From Prevotella sp. (GTDB lineage: Bacteria; Bacteroidota; Bacteroidia; Bacteroidales; Bacteroidaceae): 41,937 bases of DNA. This document shows, in pieces, positions 8,841-17,883 of the stretch. The notes under the pieces are model-generated. The model worked only from the letters and a program-made list of their open reading frames with translations. It did not search any database and was not told the DNA's origin. The translations under genes were made by a program, and so were the position numbers. The number at the start of each line of letters is the position of its first letter. The stretch's first letter is position 1. The DNA is taken from NCBI GenBank assembly GCA_016285075.1, contig JAEEQB010000044.1, positions 1 to 41,937 on the forward strand, read 5' to 3'.

Positions 8841-9746
8841 ATGAAAGCATTTGTTTTCCCCGGACAAGGGGCACAGTTCGTAGGTATGGGCAAGGACCTG
8901 TACGATAACAACGCTACAGCAAAGGAATTGTTTGAGAAAGCCAACGAAATTCTTGGCTACAGAATCACCGACATCATGTTCGAGGGTACCGATGAGGACC
9001 TGAAGCAGACCAAGGTCACACAGCCTGCTGTGTTCCTGCATAGTGTGATTTCCGCACTTTGTGCTACACCGTCAGACAATCCCGAAACCGACAAGCCCGC
9101 TATGGTGGCAGGACATTCACTTGGTGAATTCTCGGCTCTGGTCGTTGCTGGCGCACTCTCTTTTGAAGATGGACTGAAGCTGGTCTATGCACGTGCTATG
9201 GCTATGCAGAAGGCCTGCGAGGCTCAGCCCTCAACGATGGCTGCTATCATTGCACTGCCATTCGAGAAGATTGAGGAGGTGTGTGCTGAGGTCAGCAAGA
9301 TGGGCAAGGGTGTTGTCGTTCCTGCTAACTATAACTGTCCCGGACAGCTGGTCATCTCGGGCGATATCGATGCCATCAATGAGGCCTGTGAGCAACTGAA
9401 GGCTGCTGGCGCCAAGCGTGCCCTGCCGCTGAAGGTGGGCGGTGCGTTCCATTCACCGCTGATGCAGCCCGCCAAGGACGAGCTGCAGGCTGCCATCGAG
9501 CAGACAGAGATCAAGGCCCCGCTGTTCCCGATTTACCAGAACGTCGACGCCAAGCCTCATACCGATCCTGCTGAAATCAAAGCCAACCTGATTGCACAGC
9601 TCACCAGCAGCGTACGATGGGCACAGAGCGTGGAGAATATGATTGCCGATGGTGCCACCGACTTTACGGAGTGCGGTCCTGGTAAGGCGCTGCAGGGTAT
9701 GATTGCCAAGATCAATAAGGAGGTAACAGCACACGGCATCGAGTAA
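8841..9746 (+). CDS. fabD: Malonyl-CoA:ACP transacylase
   Basis: 301 residues, normal family length. It starts with the FabD signature FPGQGAQFVGMG, has the nucleophile elbow GHSLG (Ser93) and the second catalytic residue in AFHSPLM (His204). The enzyme moves malonyl groups from CoA to acyl carrier protein for type II fatty-acid synthesis in the cytoplasm. No other fab gene is adjacent. The stop codon overlaps the ATG of the next gene (TAATG), so the two are translationally coupled. A terminator-like hairpin lies directly upstream. Confidence 0.96.
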   Translation: MKAFVFPGQGAQFVGMGKDLYDNNATAKELFEKANEILGYRITDIMFEGTDEDLKQTKVTQPAVFLHSVISALCATPSDNPETDKPAMVAGHSLGEFSALVVAGALSFEDGLKLVYARAMAMQKACEAQPSTMAAIIALPFEKIEEVCAEVSKMGKGVVVPANYNCPGQLVISGDIDAINEACEQLKAAGAKRALPLKVGGAFHSPLMQPAKDELQAAIEQTEIKAPLFPIYQNVDAKPHTDPAEIKANLIAQLTSSVRWAQSVENMIADGATDFTECGPGKALQGMIAKINKEVTAHGIE

Positions 9747-11413
9747 TGAACGAGAAGATAGTAATCTATCAGATCCTGACACGTCTGTATGGCAACCGCA
9801 ATACGACGCGCAAGGAGAACGGGACGATAGAGGAGAATGGTTGCGGCAAGATGAACGACCTGACCCCCGCGGTGCTGAAACGCATACGTGGACTCGGGAT
9901 GACGCATGTGTGGTTTACAGGTATCATCCGGCATGCTACACAGACCGACTATTCCGCTTTCGGCATTCCCCGTCAGCATCCGGCAGTGGTGAAGGGTAGG
10001 GCAGGATCGCCCTACGCCATCACCGACTATTTTGATGTGGATCCCGACCTTGCAGTCAACGTGGAGCAGCGTATGGAGGAGTTCCAGCAGTTGGTGAATC
10101 GTGCGCACAAGGCAGGACTGAAGGTGGTTATCGACTTTGTGCCCAATCATGTGGCACGTCAGTACAAGAGCATCTGCAGGCCGCAGAACGTGAAGCAGGA
10201 TTTGGGCGAGGGTGATGACCCGCAGCAGGGATTCTCGACGAAGAACAATTTCTACTACTGTCCCGGCCAGCAGTTCTCCCCCTCCTTCGACCTCTATCAC
10301 GGTGAAAAGGAACCCTATGTGGAGATGCCTGCCAAAGCCACCGGTAACGACTGCTTCAACAATGCACCAGGACAGAACGACTGGTACGAGACCGTAAAAC
10401 TGAACTACGGAGTGGACTACTATGCCGGTGTGACCCCTTCCTCCTTCCGGCTGTCATCCGGCAACCCGATACCCGACACGTGGAACAAGATGCTCGAGAT
10501 ACTGCTGTTCTGGGCGTCAAAGGGCGTTGATGCTTTCCGTTGCGATATGGCCGAGATGGTGCCTGCTGCCTTCTGGGCTTGGGCCACAGGGCAAGTGCGT
10601 CTGCAGTATGAGCACATCTGCTTCATCGGCGAGGTGTACAATCCTGCCGAGTACCGTCATTACATTGCGAGTGGTTTCGACTACCTCTACGACAAGGTGG
10701 GGATGTACGACACGCTGCGGGATGTCATCCGTGGTGTGCGCTCCACTCATGACATCAGCTTCGCCTGGCAGCAGACCGATGATATCCGCAAGCACATGCT
10801 CTATTTCCTTGAGAACCACGATGAGCAGCGTGTTGCCAGCGACTTCTTTGCCGCTGACGGGCTGAAGGCTCTCCCGGCGTTGGTCACGATGACCCTGCTG
10901 GAGCAGAATCCCATCATGATTTATGCGGGACAAGAGTATGGCGAGCGCGGAATGGACAAAGAAGGGTTCAGCGGTAACGACGGTCGTACCACCATCTTCG
11001 ACTATTGGAGTATCGACACCTTGGTGCGGGCCAGTGCCCGTAAGCTCACGCAGAAAGAGAAGCTGATGTTCTCTTACTATAAGCTTCTGCTCTATATAGC
11101 CACCCACAGCGAAGCCGTACGTGCCGGACAGATGTTCGACCTGATGTATGTCAACGAGCATCTGCATCGTCAGTATGCCTTCATGCGGAAGAAGGATAAT
11201 GAAACGCTTTTGGTTGTGGCCAACTTCGAGCACCAACCCTCTGAGGTTGACCTCTATCTGCCTGCCCATGCTTTCGACTATATGAAGTTGAACGAAGGGA
11301 AGGTTGATGCGCAGGACCTTCTCACTGGAGAACACCTGCAATTAGAACTGAAGGCCGACAATCCCGTACATTTCTCCATAGGAGCCGACACCGCCCTCGT
11401 ACTCGCTTTTTGA
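9746..11413 (+). CDS. Cytoplasmic alpha-amylase-family (GH13) glycoside hydrolase
   Basis: 555 residues with no signal peptide. The conserved GH13 regions are readable: VIDFVPNHVA (region I), DAFRCDMAEM with nucleophile Asp267 (region II), FIGEVYNP with acid/base Glu296 (region III) and FLENHDEQR with Asp359 (region IV). All three catalytic carboxylates are present, so it should be active on alpha-glucans or maltodextrins inside the cell. The C-terminal 90 residues look like the usual beta-sandwich domain. It shares the TAATG junction with fabD. Exact subfamily and bond specificity cannot be set by eye. Confidence 0.9.
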   Translation: MNEKIVIYQILTRLYGNRNTTRKENGTIEENGCGKMNDLTPAVLKRIRGLGMTHVWFTGIIRHATQTDYSAFGIPRQHPAVVKGRAGSPYAITDYFDVDPDLAVNVEQRMEEFQQLVNRAHKAGLKVVIDFVPNHVARQYKSICRPQNVKQDLGEGDDPQQGFSTKNNFYYCPGQQFSPSFDLYHGEKEPYVEMPAKATGNDCFNNAPGQNDWYETVKLNYGVDYYAGVTPSSFRLSSGNPIPDTWNKMLEILLFWASKGVDAFRCDMAEMVPAAFWAWATGQVRLQYEHICFIGEVYNPAEYRHYIASGFDYLYDKVGMYDTLRDVIRGVRSTHDISFAWQQTDDIRKHMLYFLENHDEQRVASDFFAADGLKALPALVTMTLLEQNPIMIYAGQEYGERGMDKEGFSGNDGRTTIFDYWSIDTLVRASARKLTQKEKLMFSYYKLLLYIATHSEAVRAGQMFDLMYVNEHLHRQYAFMRKKDNETLLVVANFEHQPSEVDLYLPAHAFDYMKLNEGKVDAQDLLTGEHLQLELKADNPVHFSIGADTALVLAF

Positions 11414-11463
11414 TTCACCATCAATGCCTGACACTCAATAAATTAGCCAACAACCAGAACTCA

Positions 11464-11928
11464 ATGGACGACTACATTCTGAACGAACATAATAAGGAGG
11501 AGTTCCCTCCTGCGCACACGGCAGAGCATCTGCTGAATCAGACCATGATCCGGATTTTCGGGTGCGAACGCTCCTATAATGCCCATATAGAGCGCAAGAA
11601 GAGCAAAATGAGCTTCAGGCTTGACAGCAAGCCCTCGAGGCAGGAGGAAAGGGAGATAGAACGTCGCATGAACGAACTCATCGAAGAGGATTTGCCCGTA
11701 ACATTCGAGTTCGTCACCTTAGACACCCTTCCGCCAGAAGTGTCACCCGACAGGCTGCCGCCTGATGCCAGCGACACCATACGACTTGTCCGTATCGGCG
11801 ACTACGACGTTTGTCCCTGCATAGGACGACATGTGCGCTCAACTGCGCAGATTGGCCGCTTCGAGATGTTAGGCACCAACTGGGACGAGCACGAGCACTC
11901 CTTCCGAGTGAGGTTCAAGATAGTCTGA
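11464..11928 (+). CDS. AlaX-like tRNA-editing domain protein
   Basis: 154 residues from the ATG at 11464. An upstream TTG start at 11410 would overlap the GH13 stop and adds residues without similarity. The zinc-binding signature of the alanyl-tRNA synthetase editing (SAD) fold is complete: HTAEH (His18, His22) and CIGRH (Cys119, His123). Free-standing AlaX proteins hydrolyse mischarged Ser- or Gly-tRNA(Ala). The short length fits a domain without the N-terminal Gly-rich extension. It follows the GH13 gene by about 50 bp in the same direction. Confidence 0.8.
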   Translation: MDDYILNEHNKEEFPPAHTAEHLLNQTMIRIFGCERSYNAHIERKKSKMSFRLDSKPSRQEEREIERRMNELIEEDLPVTFEFVTLDTLPPEVSPDRLPPDASDTIRLVRIGDYDVCPCIGRHVRSTAQIGRFEMLGTNWDEHEHSFRVRFKIV

Positions 11929-11962
11929 CCAATCATCAGAAGTGGAGGAATAATTGTCAGGT

Positions 11963-13645
11963 ATGAAACAGTTCTGCGCTTTCATCATCTTACTGGCTGC
12001 TTTCTGTGGCTGCACAGGCGGCGGTCAGTACAATGAGATGCGTCAGCGGCTTGATGCGCTGAACGCGCTGAACCGAGCCGACTCCGTGCTCACCGTCAAG
12101 GAGCGCGACGAGGCGCAGACCCTTGCTGATTATTTCGACAGTCATGGCACGCCTAACGACCAGATGCTGGCCCACTACCTCCTTGGCCGCTGCTATGCCG
12201 ACATGCACGAGGCACCCATGGCCCTCCATTGCTATCAGGAGGCCATCAGCCGTGCCGACACACTTAGCCCCGACTGCGACTTCGCCCAGCTCAGCCGAGT
12301 TTACGGTCAGAGTGCCACCATCTTCTATCAGCAGGGCCTGTATCAGAACATGCTTGATTATTCTGATTTTTCAGTAGAATATGGATATCGTGGCAAAGAT
12401 ACGTTGAATGCATTGAGAAGCTACGCCATGAAAGGTGCTGCTTATGATAAACTTCAAGTAAAGGACTCCGCTATCTATATATATAAGGAGGCCATTAAGT
12501 TGCTTAAAGATTATAAGTATAATGTTATAGCAGCGGGTTTTTCGGGTGCACTTGCAAAGAAACTCATAGACAAAGGTGAAACTTCACCGGCTTTACCTTA
12601 TCTACAAGACTATGAGCATAACTCTGGTTATTTTGACCAAACTGGCAATATTGGAAAAGGACGAGAAATCTATTACAGTTTTAAGGGATTTTTTTATTTG
12701 AATAATCATCAATTGGACTCTGCCGAATACTACTTCCGCAAAGAACTTCGAACTGGTAAAGATTTCAACAATCAAAATGCTGGCGCATTGGGGCTTGCCC
12801 AGCTTTTTAGGCTAAAACATCTTTCAGATTCAGCCGTCAAATACTTCGAATACAGTTATGCCATGAACGATTCCATGTATGCCCACAATACTACACACGA
12901 AATAGAGCAGGCCAAGGCGATGTACGACTATACCCGCCAGCAGGAGTTGGCAAAACTAAAGGAGATAGAGGCAAACAAGGAACGCGCCCAAAAGGAGCGA
13001 ATCATTTATGCTTCCCTGGCATTGCTTTGCTTGTTGGCATTCATCTATTTCAGATGGAACCACAAGAAAAAGGAATACCAAGCTCTACTTGCCACTCATC
13101 AGCAGGCAGAGGCCGAGCTGCAGTCCCTTCATCAGCTGCAGACCGAGCACCTGCAGGTGCTTGCCGACGTGGAGAGGTTCCACGAGACTCAGGCCGTGCT
13201 GAATACCCTTGTCCAGAAAAAGGAGGAAGAAGTAGAGAAGCTTCGCCTGGCCATCAAGAAAACTAAGAGGGAAGAGCTTAACAGCAGTCGAGCCAACGCA
13301 TTGGCCATATCCCAAATGAAGCACTCGGATGCATATCAGGGCATCATCACGAAGATCAACAGAGGAAATGCACTGACATCTGAAGATTGGCAAAGTATAG
13401 ACGAGCTGTTGAAGGAGCACTTCCCTGGCTTCCTTCATTTCCTGGAGTCAAAAAGAAACCAGATAAGCTATAACAAGTACTGCATATGCCTGTTAACACG
13501 TCTGGATGTCAATCCGCAAAGAATCAGTATAGTATTAGGCATCCAGCCTTCCTACGTCACAAAAGCCCGCGAACAGATGCTCAATTTGTTCTTTGGTGTC
13601 GATGGATCAGCCAAGGATTTTGATAGGAAACTGAAAGAACTGTGA
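11963..13645 (+). CDS. TPR / membrane / HTH regulatory protein
   Basis: 560 residues from the ATG at 11963; the in-frame TTG at 11954 is less likely. A hydrophobic leader ends in CGC, a possible lipobox or cleaved signal. TPR-like helices fill about 25-330, one membrane helix lies near 340-362, and a coiled coil (about 370-440) leads to a C-terminal helix-turn-helix-like region where ISYNKYCICLL and RISIVLGIQPSYV resemble the LuxR-like end of Bacteroidetes TPR regulators. The layout suggests a periplasmic sensor with a cytoplasmic DNA-binding end. The adjacent secreted-protein genes and the repeats at 13656-13753 are natural candidate targets. The middle (about 12361-12860) is much more AT-rich than either end, hinting at mosaic origin. 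Confidence 0.75.
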   Translation: MKQFCAFIILLAAFCGCTGGGQYNEMRQRLDALNALNRADSVLTVKERDEAQTLADYFDSHGTPNDQMLAHYLLGRCYADMHEAPMALHCYQEAISRADTLSPDCDFAQLSRVYGQSATIFYQQGLYQNMLDYSDFSVEYGYRGKDTLNALRSYAMKGAAYDKLQVKDSAIYIYKEAIKLLKDYKYNVIAAGFSGALAKKLIDKGETSPALPYLQDYEHNSGYFDQTGNIGKGREIYYSFKGFFYLNNHQLDSAEYYFRKELRTGKDFNNQNAGALGLAQLFRLKHLSDSAVKYFEYSYAMNDSMYAHNTTHEIEQAKAMYDYTRQQELAKLKEIEANKERAQKERIIYASLALLCLLAFIYFRWNHKKKEYQALLATHQQAEAELQSLHQLQTEHLQVLADVERFHETQAVLNTLVQKKEEEVEKLRLAIKKTKREELNSSRANALAISQMKHSDAYQGIITKINRGNALTSEDWQSIDELLKEHFPGFLHFLESKRNQISYNKYCICLLTRLDVNPQRISIVLGIQPSYVTKAREQMLNLFFGVDGSAKDFDRKLKEL

Positions 13646-13655
13646 TTTTCTGCGC

Positions 13656-13753
13656 GGTGAAATTTGGTGAAATTTCTTTCGTATTTCTCTGACCTTCAAT
13701 GGGTTCTTGTTTTCAAGAGAACGCTTTTCGCCGTGGTGAAATTAAGGTGAAAT
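13656..13753 (+). promoter_or_regulatory. Two pairs of GGTGAAATT direct repeats (candidate operator)
   Basis: GGTGAAATT occurs at 13656-13664 and 13666-13674, then at 13735-13743 and (as GGTGAAAT) 13746-13753. Within each pair the copies are 10 or 11 bp apart, one helical turn, so both would face the same side of the DNA. The second pair ends 17 bp before the -33 box of the next promoter, a typical activator position. The TPR-HTH protein encoded just upstream is the obvious candidate binder; this is inference. Confidence 0.55.
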
Positions 13754-13770
13754 CCGCGTTCCCTTTTTTC

Positions 13771-13801
13771 TTGCTTCCTATTTTAAGTTTATCTAACTTT
13801 G
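13771..13801 (+). promoter_or_regulatory. Promoter of the secreted-protein locus
   Basis: TAACTTTG at 13794-13801 matches the -7 consensus exactly, with TTG at 13771-13773, 20 bp upstream, as -33 box. The expected start is near 13808, about 55 nt before the ATG at 13864. Confidence 0.7.
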
Positions 13802-13863
13802 CACCCAGAATTCTAAAACGAATTGTACGTACAAAGTTAGTAACAAATTTAAAACAGTAAATT

Positions 13864-14274
13864 ATGAGAACAAGAACAACAATCATTTTAGCTTTTCTCG
13901 GACTGGGCATTCTGGGGGGGGCAAATTTTATTCAAGCGCAGACTTCGTCAAATTACGCGCCTGTGTGTATTGATGATGAAGAGGAAGAAATTGAGTTTAA
14001 TCTCGCAGGGCCAGATGACACCCCAGGAGACCCTGGTTACGGAAAAGACCCTATCCTCATGCCAACACTTTGGCAGAATGGATACCTGCTCGACTTCCAC
14101 GGTACTCACGAAGATTACGTTCTCCGCATTGTAGATGCAACAAACTCTGTGGTCTACTCTTCTGCAGTTCCCTCGTATCAGACCCAAGTCTGGCTACCCA
14201 CTACGCTCAGCGGTACTTACCGCATTGAGCTGCTTACGGACAACTATCTCTTCTACGGCTACATCTCGCTGTAA
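13864..14274 (+). CDS. Secreted DUF3244-domain protein
   Basis: 136 residues. A signal peptide ends near FIQAQ. An acidic stretch DDEEEEIEF follows, then a beta-rich C-terminal half (VLRIVDATNSVVY, GTYRIELLTDNY, YGYISL) that fits DUF3244, a small beta-sandwich domain of exported Bacteroidales proteins with unknown function. It is first in the transcript driven from 13794, and a strong hairpin follows its stop. It may be a small companion or inhibitor of the downstream peptidase, but nothing in the sequence proves that. Confidence 0.7.
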   Translation: MRTRTTIILAFLGLGILGGANFIQAQTSSNYAPVCIDDEEEEIEFNLAGPDDTPGDPGYGKDPILMPTLWQNGYLLDFHGTHEDYVLRIVDATNSVVYSSAVPSYQTQVWLPTTLSGTYRIELLTDNYLFYGYISL

Positions 14275-14286
14275 AGCAATTCATCT

Positions 14287-14330
14287 GGAGTGCTGACGTT
14301 GATGGTAAGACGCCAAAGCGTCGGCACTCC
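14287..14330 (+). terminator. Intercistronic hairpin after the DUF3244 gene
   Basis: A 12-bp stem with one G-T pair (GGAGTGCTGACG at 14287-14298 with CGTCGGCACTCC at 14319-14330), followed by TTTC rather than a long T tract. It could be a partial terminator or an mRNA-stabilising structure that sets the DUF3244 message apart from the downstream genes. Confidence 0.6.
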
Positions 14331-14376
14331 TTTCAAAAGAACAATAATACAAATCAAATCCAAAAACAAAAAAGTT

Positions 14377-15507
14377 ATGAAAAAGGTAATGATGACGTTG
14401 GTTGTCGCAACGACAACGATGTGCTGCTACGCACAATTTAAAGTAAATGCAAATGGAAAAGCCAGCATAGGTTCACAATCTCCTGTCAATTGCGCAATGC
14501 TGAATTTGAATGAATCGAACTACGCTTCCTATAACATGGGTATCGCGGCTGACATCAACAATAATGACTGCACCTTCAATATAGGTCTTGCTAGCAACAC
14601 CCATCCGTCTACAAATATTAATTCAGGCCGTACGACTGGAGTCTTAGGTGTTGCCGGAAGACGCACCAGCGGCTACAACTATGGAGTAATCGGTGCCCTT
14701 GCAGGTACGAACAACGGTGCAGGCATCTTTGGAACATTGACCAACACTACAGGTGTTTATGTAAATGGCCTGTATGCTGGCTATTTTGACGGACCTGTCC
14801 ATGTAACAGGAACTTTGAACTCCCCATGCCTCATTACTCCCTCTGACATGACTCAGTCTGAGAATGTGATTTCTCTGGCGGACTCCAAAGCACCATCGGC
14901 TACTCTCAATCGTGTATTGGGTATGAATGTCATTAGCTATAACTATAAGGACAAGGAGATCCCTGAAGTTGAACGTGACACTATATCACCCGAACTGGCC
15001 AAGGCTAAGTATTCAGTTGAAAAGAATCGTCATTATGGTTTGTCTGCCCAGGAGCTGCAGGCCATCTATCCAGATCTTGTGTACAAAGGACAGGACGGCA
15101 CGCTTGGCGTGAACTACATTGAGCTAGTTCCCATCCTCATTCAGTCCATTCAGGAACTGAAACAGGAATTGGATGTTGTGAAGGGTGGCGCAGAGTACAA
15201 GACGCGTTCTGTAAGTGATGAAACCGCTGATTTCAATGCAGCAGCCACTGGCAATGTACTCTACCAGAACACGCCGAACCCTTTTAAAGAACAGACCACC
15301 ATTCGCTTCCGATTGGCTGATGATGCTACGAACGCTGCCATTTGCATCTTCGACATGAGCGGCAAGATGCTGAAGAAACTGCCCGTTTCATCGGGAATGA
15401 CTAGTGTCAAGGTGAACGGTTATGAACTGGGTGAAGGTCTCTATTTGTACTCCCTCGTGGTGAACGGAAAGGAGATTGATACGAAGAGAATGATTGTTAC
15501 GAAGTAA
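14377..15507 (+). CDS. T9SS-targeted surface protein with S74 (endosialidase-chaperone) domain
   Basis: 376 residues from ATG 14377; an upstream in-frame ATG at 14290 lies inside the hairpin and lacks a signal peptide, so I reject it. Signal peptide to about CCYAQ, then Gly/Asn-rich repeats like those of phage-tail-type trimeric stalks (about 25-150), an S74-like intramolecular-chaperone region (LNRVLGMNVISYNYK and HYGLSAQELQAIYPDLV, about 190-260), and a classic type A T9SS sorting domain over the last 85 residues (YQNTPNPF, then GLYLYSLVVNGK). It is probably a trimeric cell-surface fibre or adhesin. The next gene starts 20 bp downstream. Confidence 0.82.
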   Translation: MKKVMMTLVVATTTMCCYAQFKVNANGKASIGSQSPVNCAMLNLNESNYASYNMGIAADINNNDCTFNIGLASNTHPSTNINSGRTTGVLGVAGRRTSGYNYGVIGALAGTNNGAGIFGTLTNTTGVYVNGLYAGYFDGPVHVTGTLNSPCLITPSDMTQSENVISLADSKAPSATLNRVLGMNVISYNYKDKEIPEVERDTISPELAKAKYSVEKNRHYGLSAQELQAIYPDLVYKGQDGTLGVNYIELVPILIQSIQELKQELDVVKGGAEYKTRSVSDETADFNAAATGNVLYQNTPNPFKEQTTIRFRLADDATNAAICIFDMSGKMLKKLPVSSGMTSVKVNGYELGEGLYLYSLVVNGKEIDTKRMIVTK

Positions 15508-15527
15508 AAACAAATACTATTACAAAG

Positions 15528-17834
15528 ATGAAAACAAATGCAATTATTACAATTCTGTTACTGTGCATGCCATGGCATATGGCTTCTCTGTCTGCGAAAA
15601 GGATCCATCTTACTTTCAATGAAAAAGACTTTCAGATAGAGAACCGAAACAGATACATTAATGTCAGTACATCTAAATACGATTATAGAACTATTCCACA
15701 AACGCAGACCCTGGCATTACCTTATATATGTGTTAATCTGTTAGTTTCTCCAGACTATGAATATGCTGGTTTTACATATGCCTATAAAGAAAACAAAATA
15801 AGAGAAGACGTTTTGATTGTTCCAAGACCTATTCTGCTACCGACAATCTTACAAAATAGCTCTTTAAATAATATAAGTGAAAAATCATTCCTTTCTTTAT
15901 CGGATTCTTCTCTAATTTATTCGGGCACCCATATCATGGATGGATACAAATATATTTCTTTTGCAATTTGCCCTTTTCGATATGATAGTATGAGTAAATG
16001 CCTTTTTCTGAGAAATGAAATTGACATTGATGTGTATTCTTTAGAAAGTGACAACAAACAAAGACCTCCTTCAATGAATTTACATGGTGGTACAACTATG
16101 CGTGACATAGTGCGAAATATAGTGGTAAATAGCGAGGAAATGGATTCTTTGTATGCAAAAGTACAGAAAAATGTCTCTAAGAAGAATAATTATCATTTAG
16201 ATCGTTCTGGAAACGATTACGATTATGAATATCTCATAATCACGAACGAAACATTGAAAGCATCTTTTCAAAGATTGGCAGACTGGAAAACACAAAAAGG
16301 TATTAGAACAAAGGTAATCACAGTGGAGAATATTGATAGTAACAGCAATTACACAGGATCATACCAACAGTTGAGAATTAAACAGGCCATCAAATCGTAT
16401 TATGACAATTCACAATATGGCCTAAAATATGTTTTATTGGGAGGTGATGAAGATATCATACCGCCTCACTTGGCTCATGTGGAATTAACAGCATTTCATT
16501 ATTTATTTGGTTATATAAATCATGTTGCGGATGGTCCTGCAGACCTTTTCTATGGTTGTCTTAATACAATGGAATGGAGTGGAAATGATTATTATGGAAT
16601 ATCCGCTAACGTAGATAAAACTCCCGAGGTATTCCTAACAAGGGTTCCCGTAAACAATATAAACCAAACCAATGCTTATGTAAACCGTATCATAGAATAT
16701 GAGCGTTCGTTTGATACTGATGACTGGGAAGGAAAGATTCTTATGTCAGGGAATCAATTGTCCGACACATTCCATATAAATGGTAATGTCATAAGCGATG
16801 CTCACCATCATAGTGAACTGTTATATGACAATTATATAAAAGATTACTGGGGAGGTCAAAAGATAAGATTCTATGATACAGGAACTGATTTTGATGGAGA
16901 TGAAAATTATGAACTTAATGCTCAGAATTTCCAAATAGAACTGGCCAAAGGATATCCTTTTGTAAATGTAAATACCCATGGGAATTATGACAATTGGAAT
17001 ATGGAGGGTGCAAACTATACGGTATCTAATGCATCTACTCTTAACAACCCTGATGGCTATACATTAATAACTACGGAAGCCTGCCTTACAAATGCGTTTG
17101 ATAGTCTGACATGTCTTAGCGAATCCTTTTTCAGGAATCCGTATAGTGGGATTATAGGTTATTTCGGCAGTTCACGTTATGGATGGTACTATAAATCAAG
17201 AGATGATTTGGGTCCATCAGACATATTAAACGGAAACTTTTATAAATACCTTTTTACTGAAGGGAAAAGTAATTATGGTTATATAACAACGTTAGCTAAG
17301 AACACTCTGGTTGAGTGGAGTTGGCTTCATACTGCAGATGCTTGGCTCCTATGGATGGTAAATCCTTTAGGTGATCCAGAGATGCCTATATATACCTCTG
17401 CACCGAGGCATTTTGATAATGTGACACTGTCATTCCGAAACGACTCATTAATTGTAAACACCGGTATTGACACATGCAGGGTTTGCATGATGAGTCTCTT
17501 TGATAATGGGGCAACTTACTACGACGTTCAAGACGTGGTATCTCAAGCACATTTTTCTCCACCGGCAGACAGTTGTAGTATATGTATAACAAAGACAGGA
17601 TACGTACCATATATAAGAACATATTATGATACTATATATGTCCAAAATGAGACGTTTGATGGTGAAAACAAAGTATTTGCAAAAAATATTATTATTGGCA
17701 AAGATGTCACGTCTACTAAACCTGAAGGCCCTGTTGTAGTTAGCAGTGGCACAACTTCATTTACAGGGAATAATATAGTAATCAGAAATAACTTTGAAGT
17801 TACGTCTGGAGCAAGCTTACGTGTTGGAAATTAG
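15528..17834 (+). CDS. Gingipain-like C25 family cysteine peptidase
   Basis: 768 residues. Signal peptide to about SLSAK, a propeptide-like region (about 25-225), then a caspase-fold C25 domain starting near YDYEYLIITNE (about 232). The family hallmarks are ADWKTQKGIRTKV, YVLLGGDEDIIPP and the catalytic pair His484 (NTHGNYDNW) and Cys519 (TEACLTNA), 35 residues apart as in gingipains. At 768 residues it is shorter than the T9SS sortase PorU. The C-terminus lacks the type A tail of its neighbour and ends in a short VVVSSGTTSF-type beta repeat. The gene is strikingly AT-rich compared with the flanking genome. An extracellular or surface protease is likely; substrate preference is unknown. Confidence 0.88.
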   Translation: MKTNAIITILLLCMPWHMASLSAKRIHLTFNEKDFQIENRNRYINVSTSKYDYRTIPQTQTLALPYICVNLLVSPDYEYAGFTYAYKENKIREDVLIVPRPILLPTILQNSSLNNISEKSFLSLSDSSLIYSGTHIMDGYKYISFAICPFRYDSMSKCLFLRNEIDIDVYSLESDNKQRPPSMNLHGGTTMRDIVRNIVVNSEEMDSLYAKVQKNVSKKNNYHLDRSGNDYDYEYLIITNETLKASFQRLADWKTQKGIRTKVITVENIDSNSNYTGSYQQLRIKQAIKSYYDNSQYGLKYVLLGGDEDIIPPHLAHVELTAFHYLFGYINHVADGPADLFYGCLNTMEWSGNDYYGISANVDKTPEVFLTRVPVNNINQTNAYVNRIIEYERSFDTDDWEGKILMSGNQLSDTFHINGNVISDAHHHSELLYDNYIKDYWGGQKIRFYDTGTDFDGDENYELNAQNFQIELAKGYPFVNVNTHGNYDNWNMEGANYTVSNASTLNNPDGYTLITTEACLTNAFDSLTCLSESFFRNPYSGIIGYFGSSRYGWYYKSRDDLGPSDILNGNFYKYLFTEGKSNYGYITTLAKNTLVEWSWLHTADAWLLWMVNPLGDPEMPIYTSAPRHFDNVTLSFRNDSLIVNTGIDTCRVCMMSLFDNGATYYDVQDVVSQAHFSPPADSCSICITKTGYVPYIRTYYDTIYVQNETFDGENKVFAKNIIIGKDVTSTKPEGPVVVSSGTTSFTGNNIVIRNNFEVTSGASLRVGN

Positions 17835-17883
17835 GACATATGGAAAATTGAATTGACTACGGACAAACATTAAAACTATATTT

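Noticed and set aside
15528..17834. PorU, the T9SS sortase
   Set aside because: PorU is over 1,000 residues and usually adjoins porV; this protein is 768 residues in a different context.
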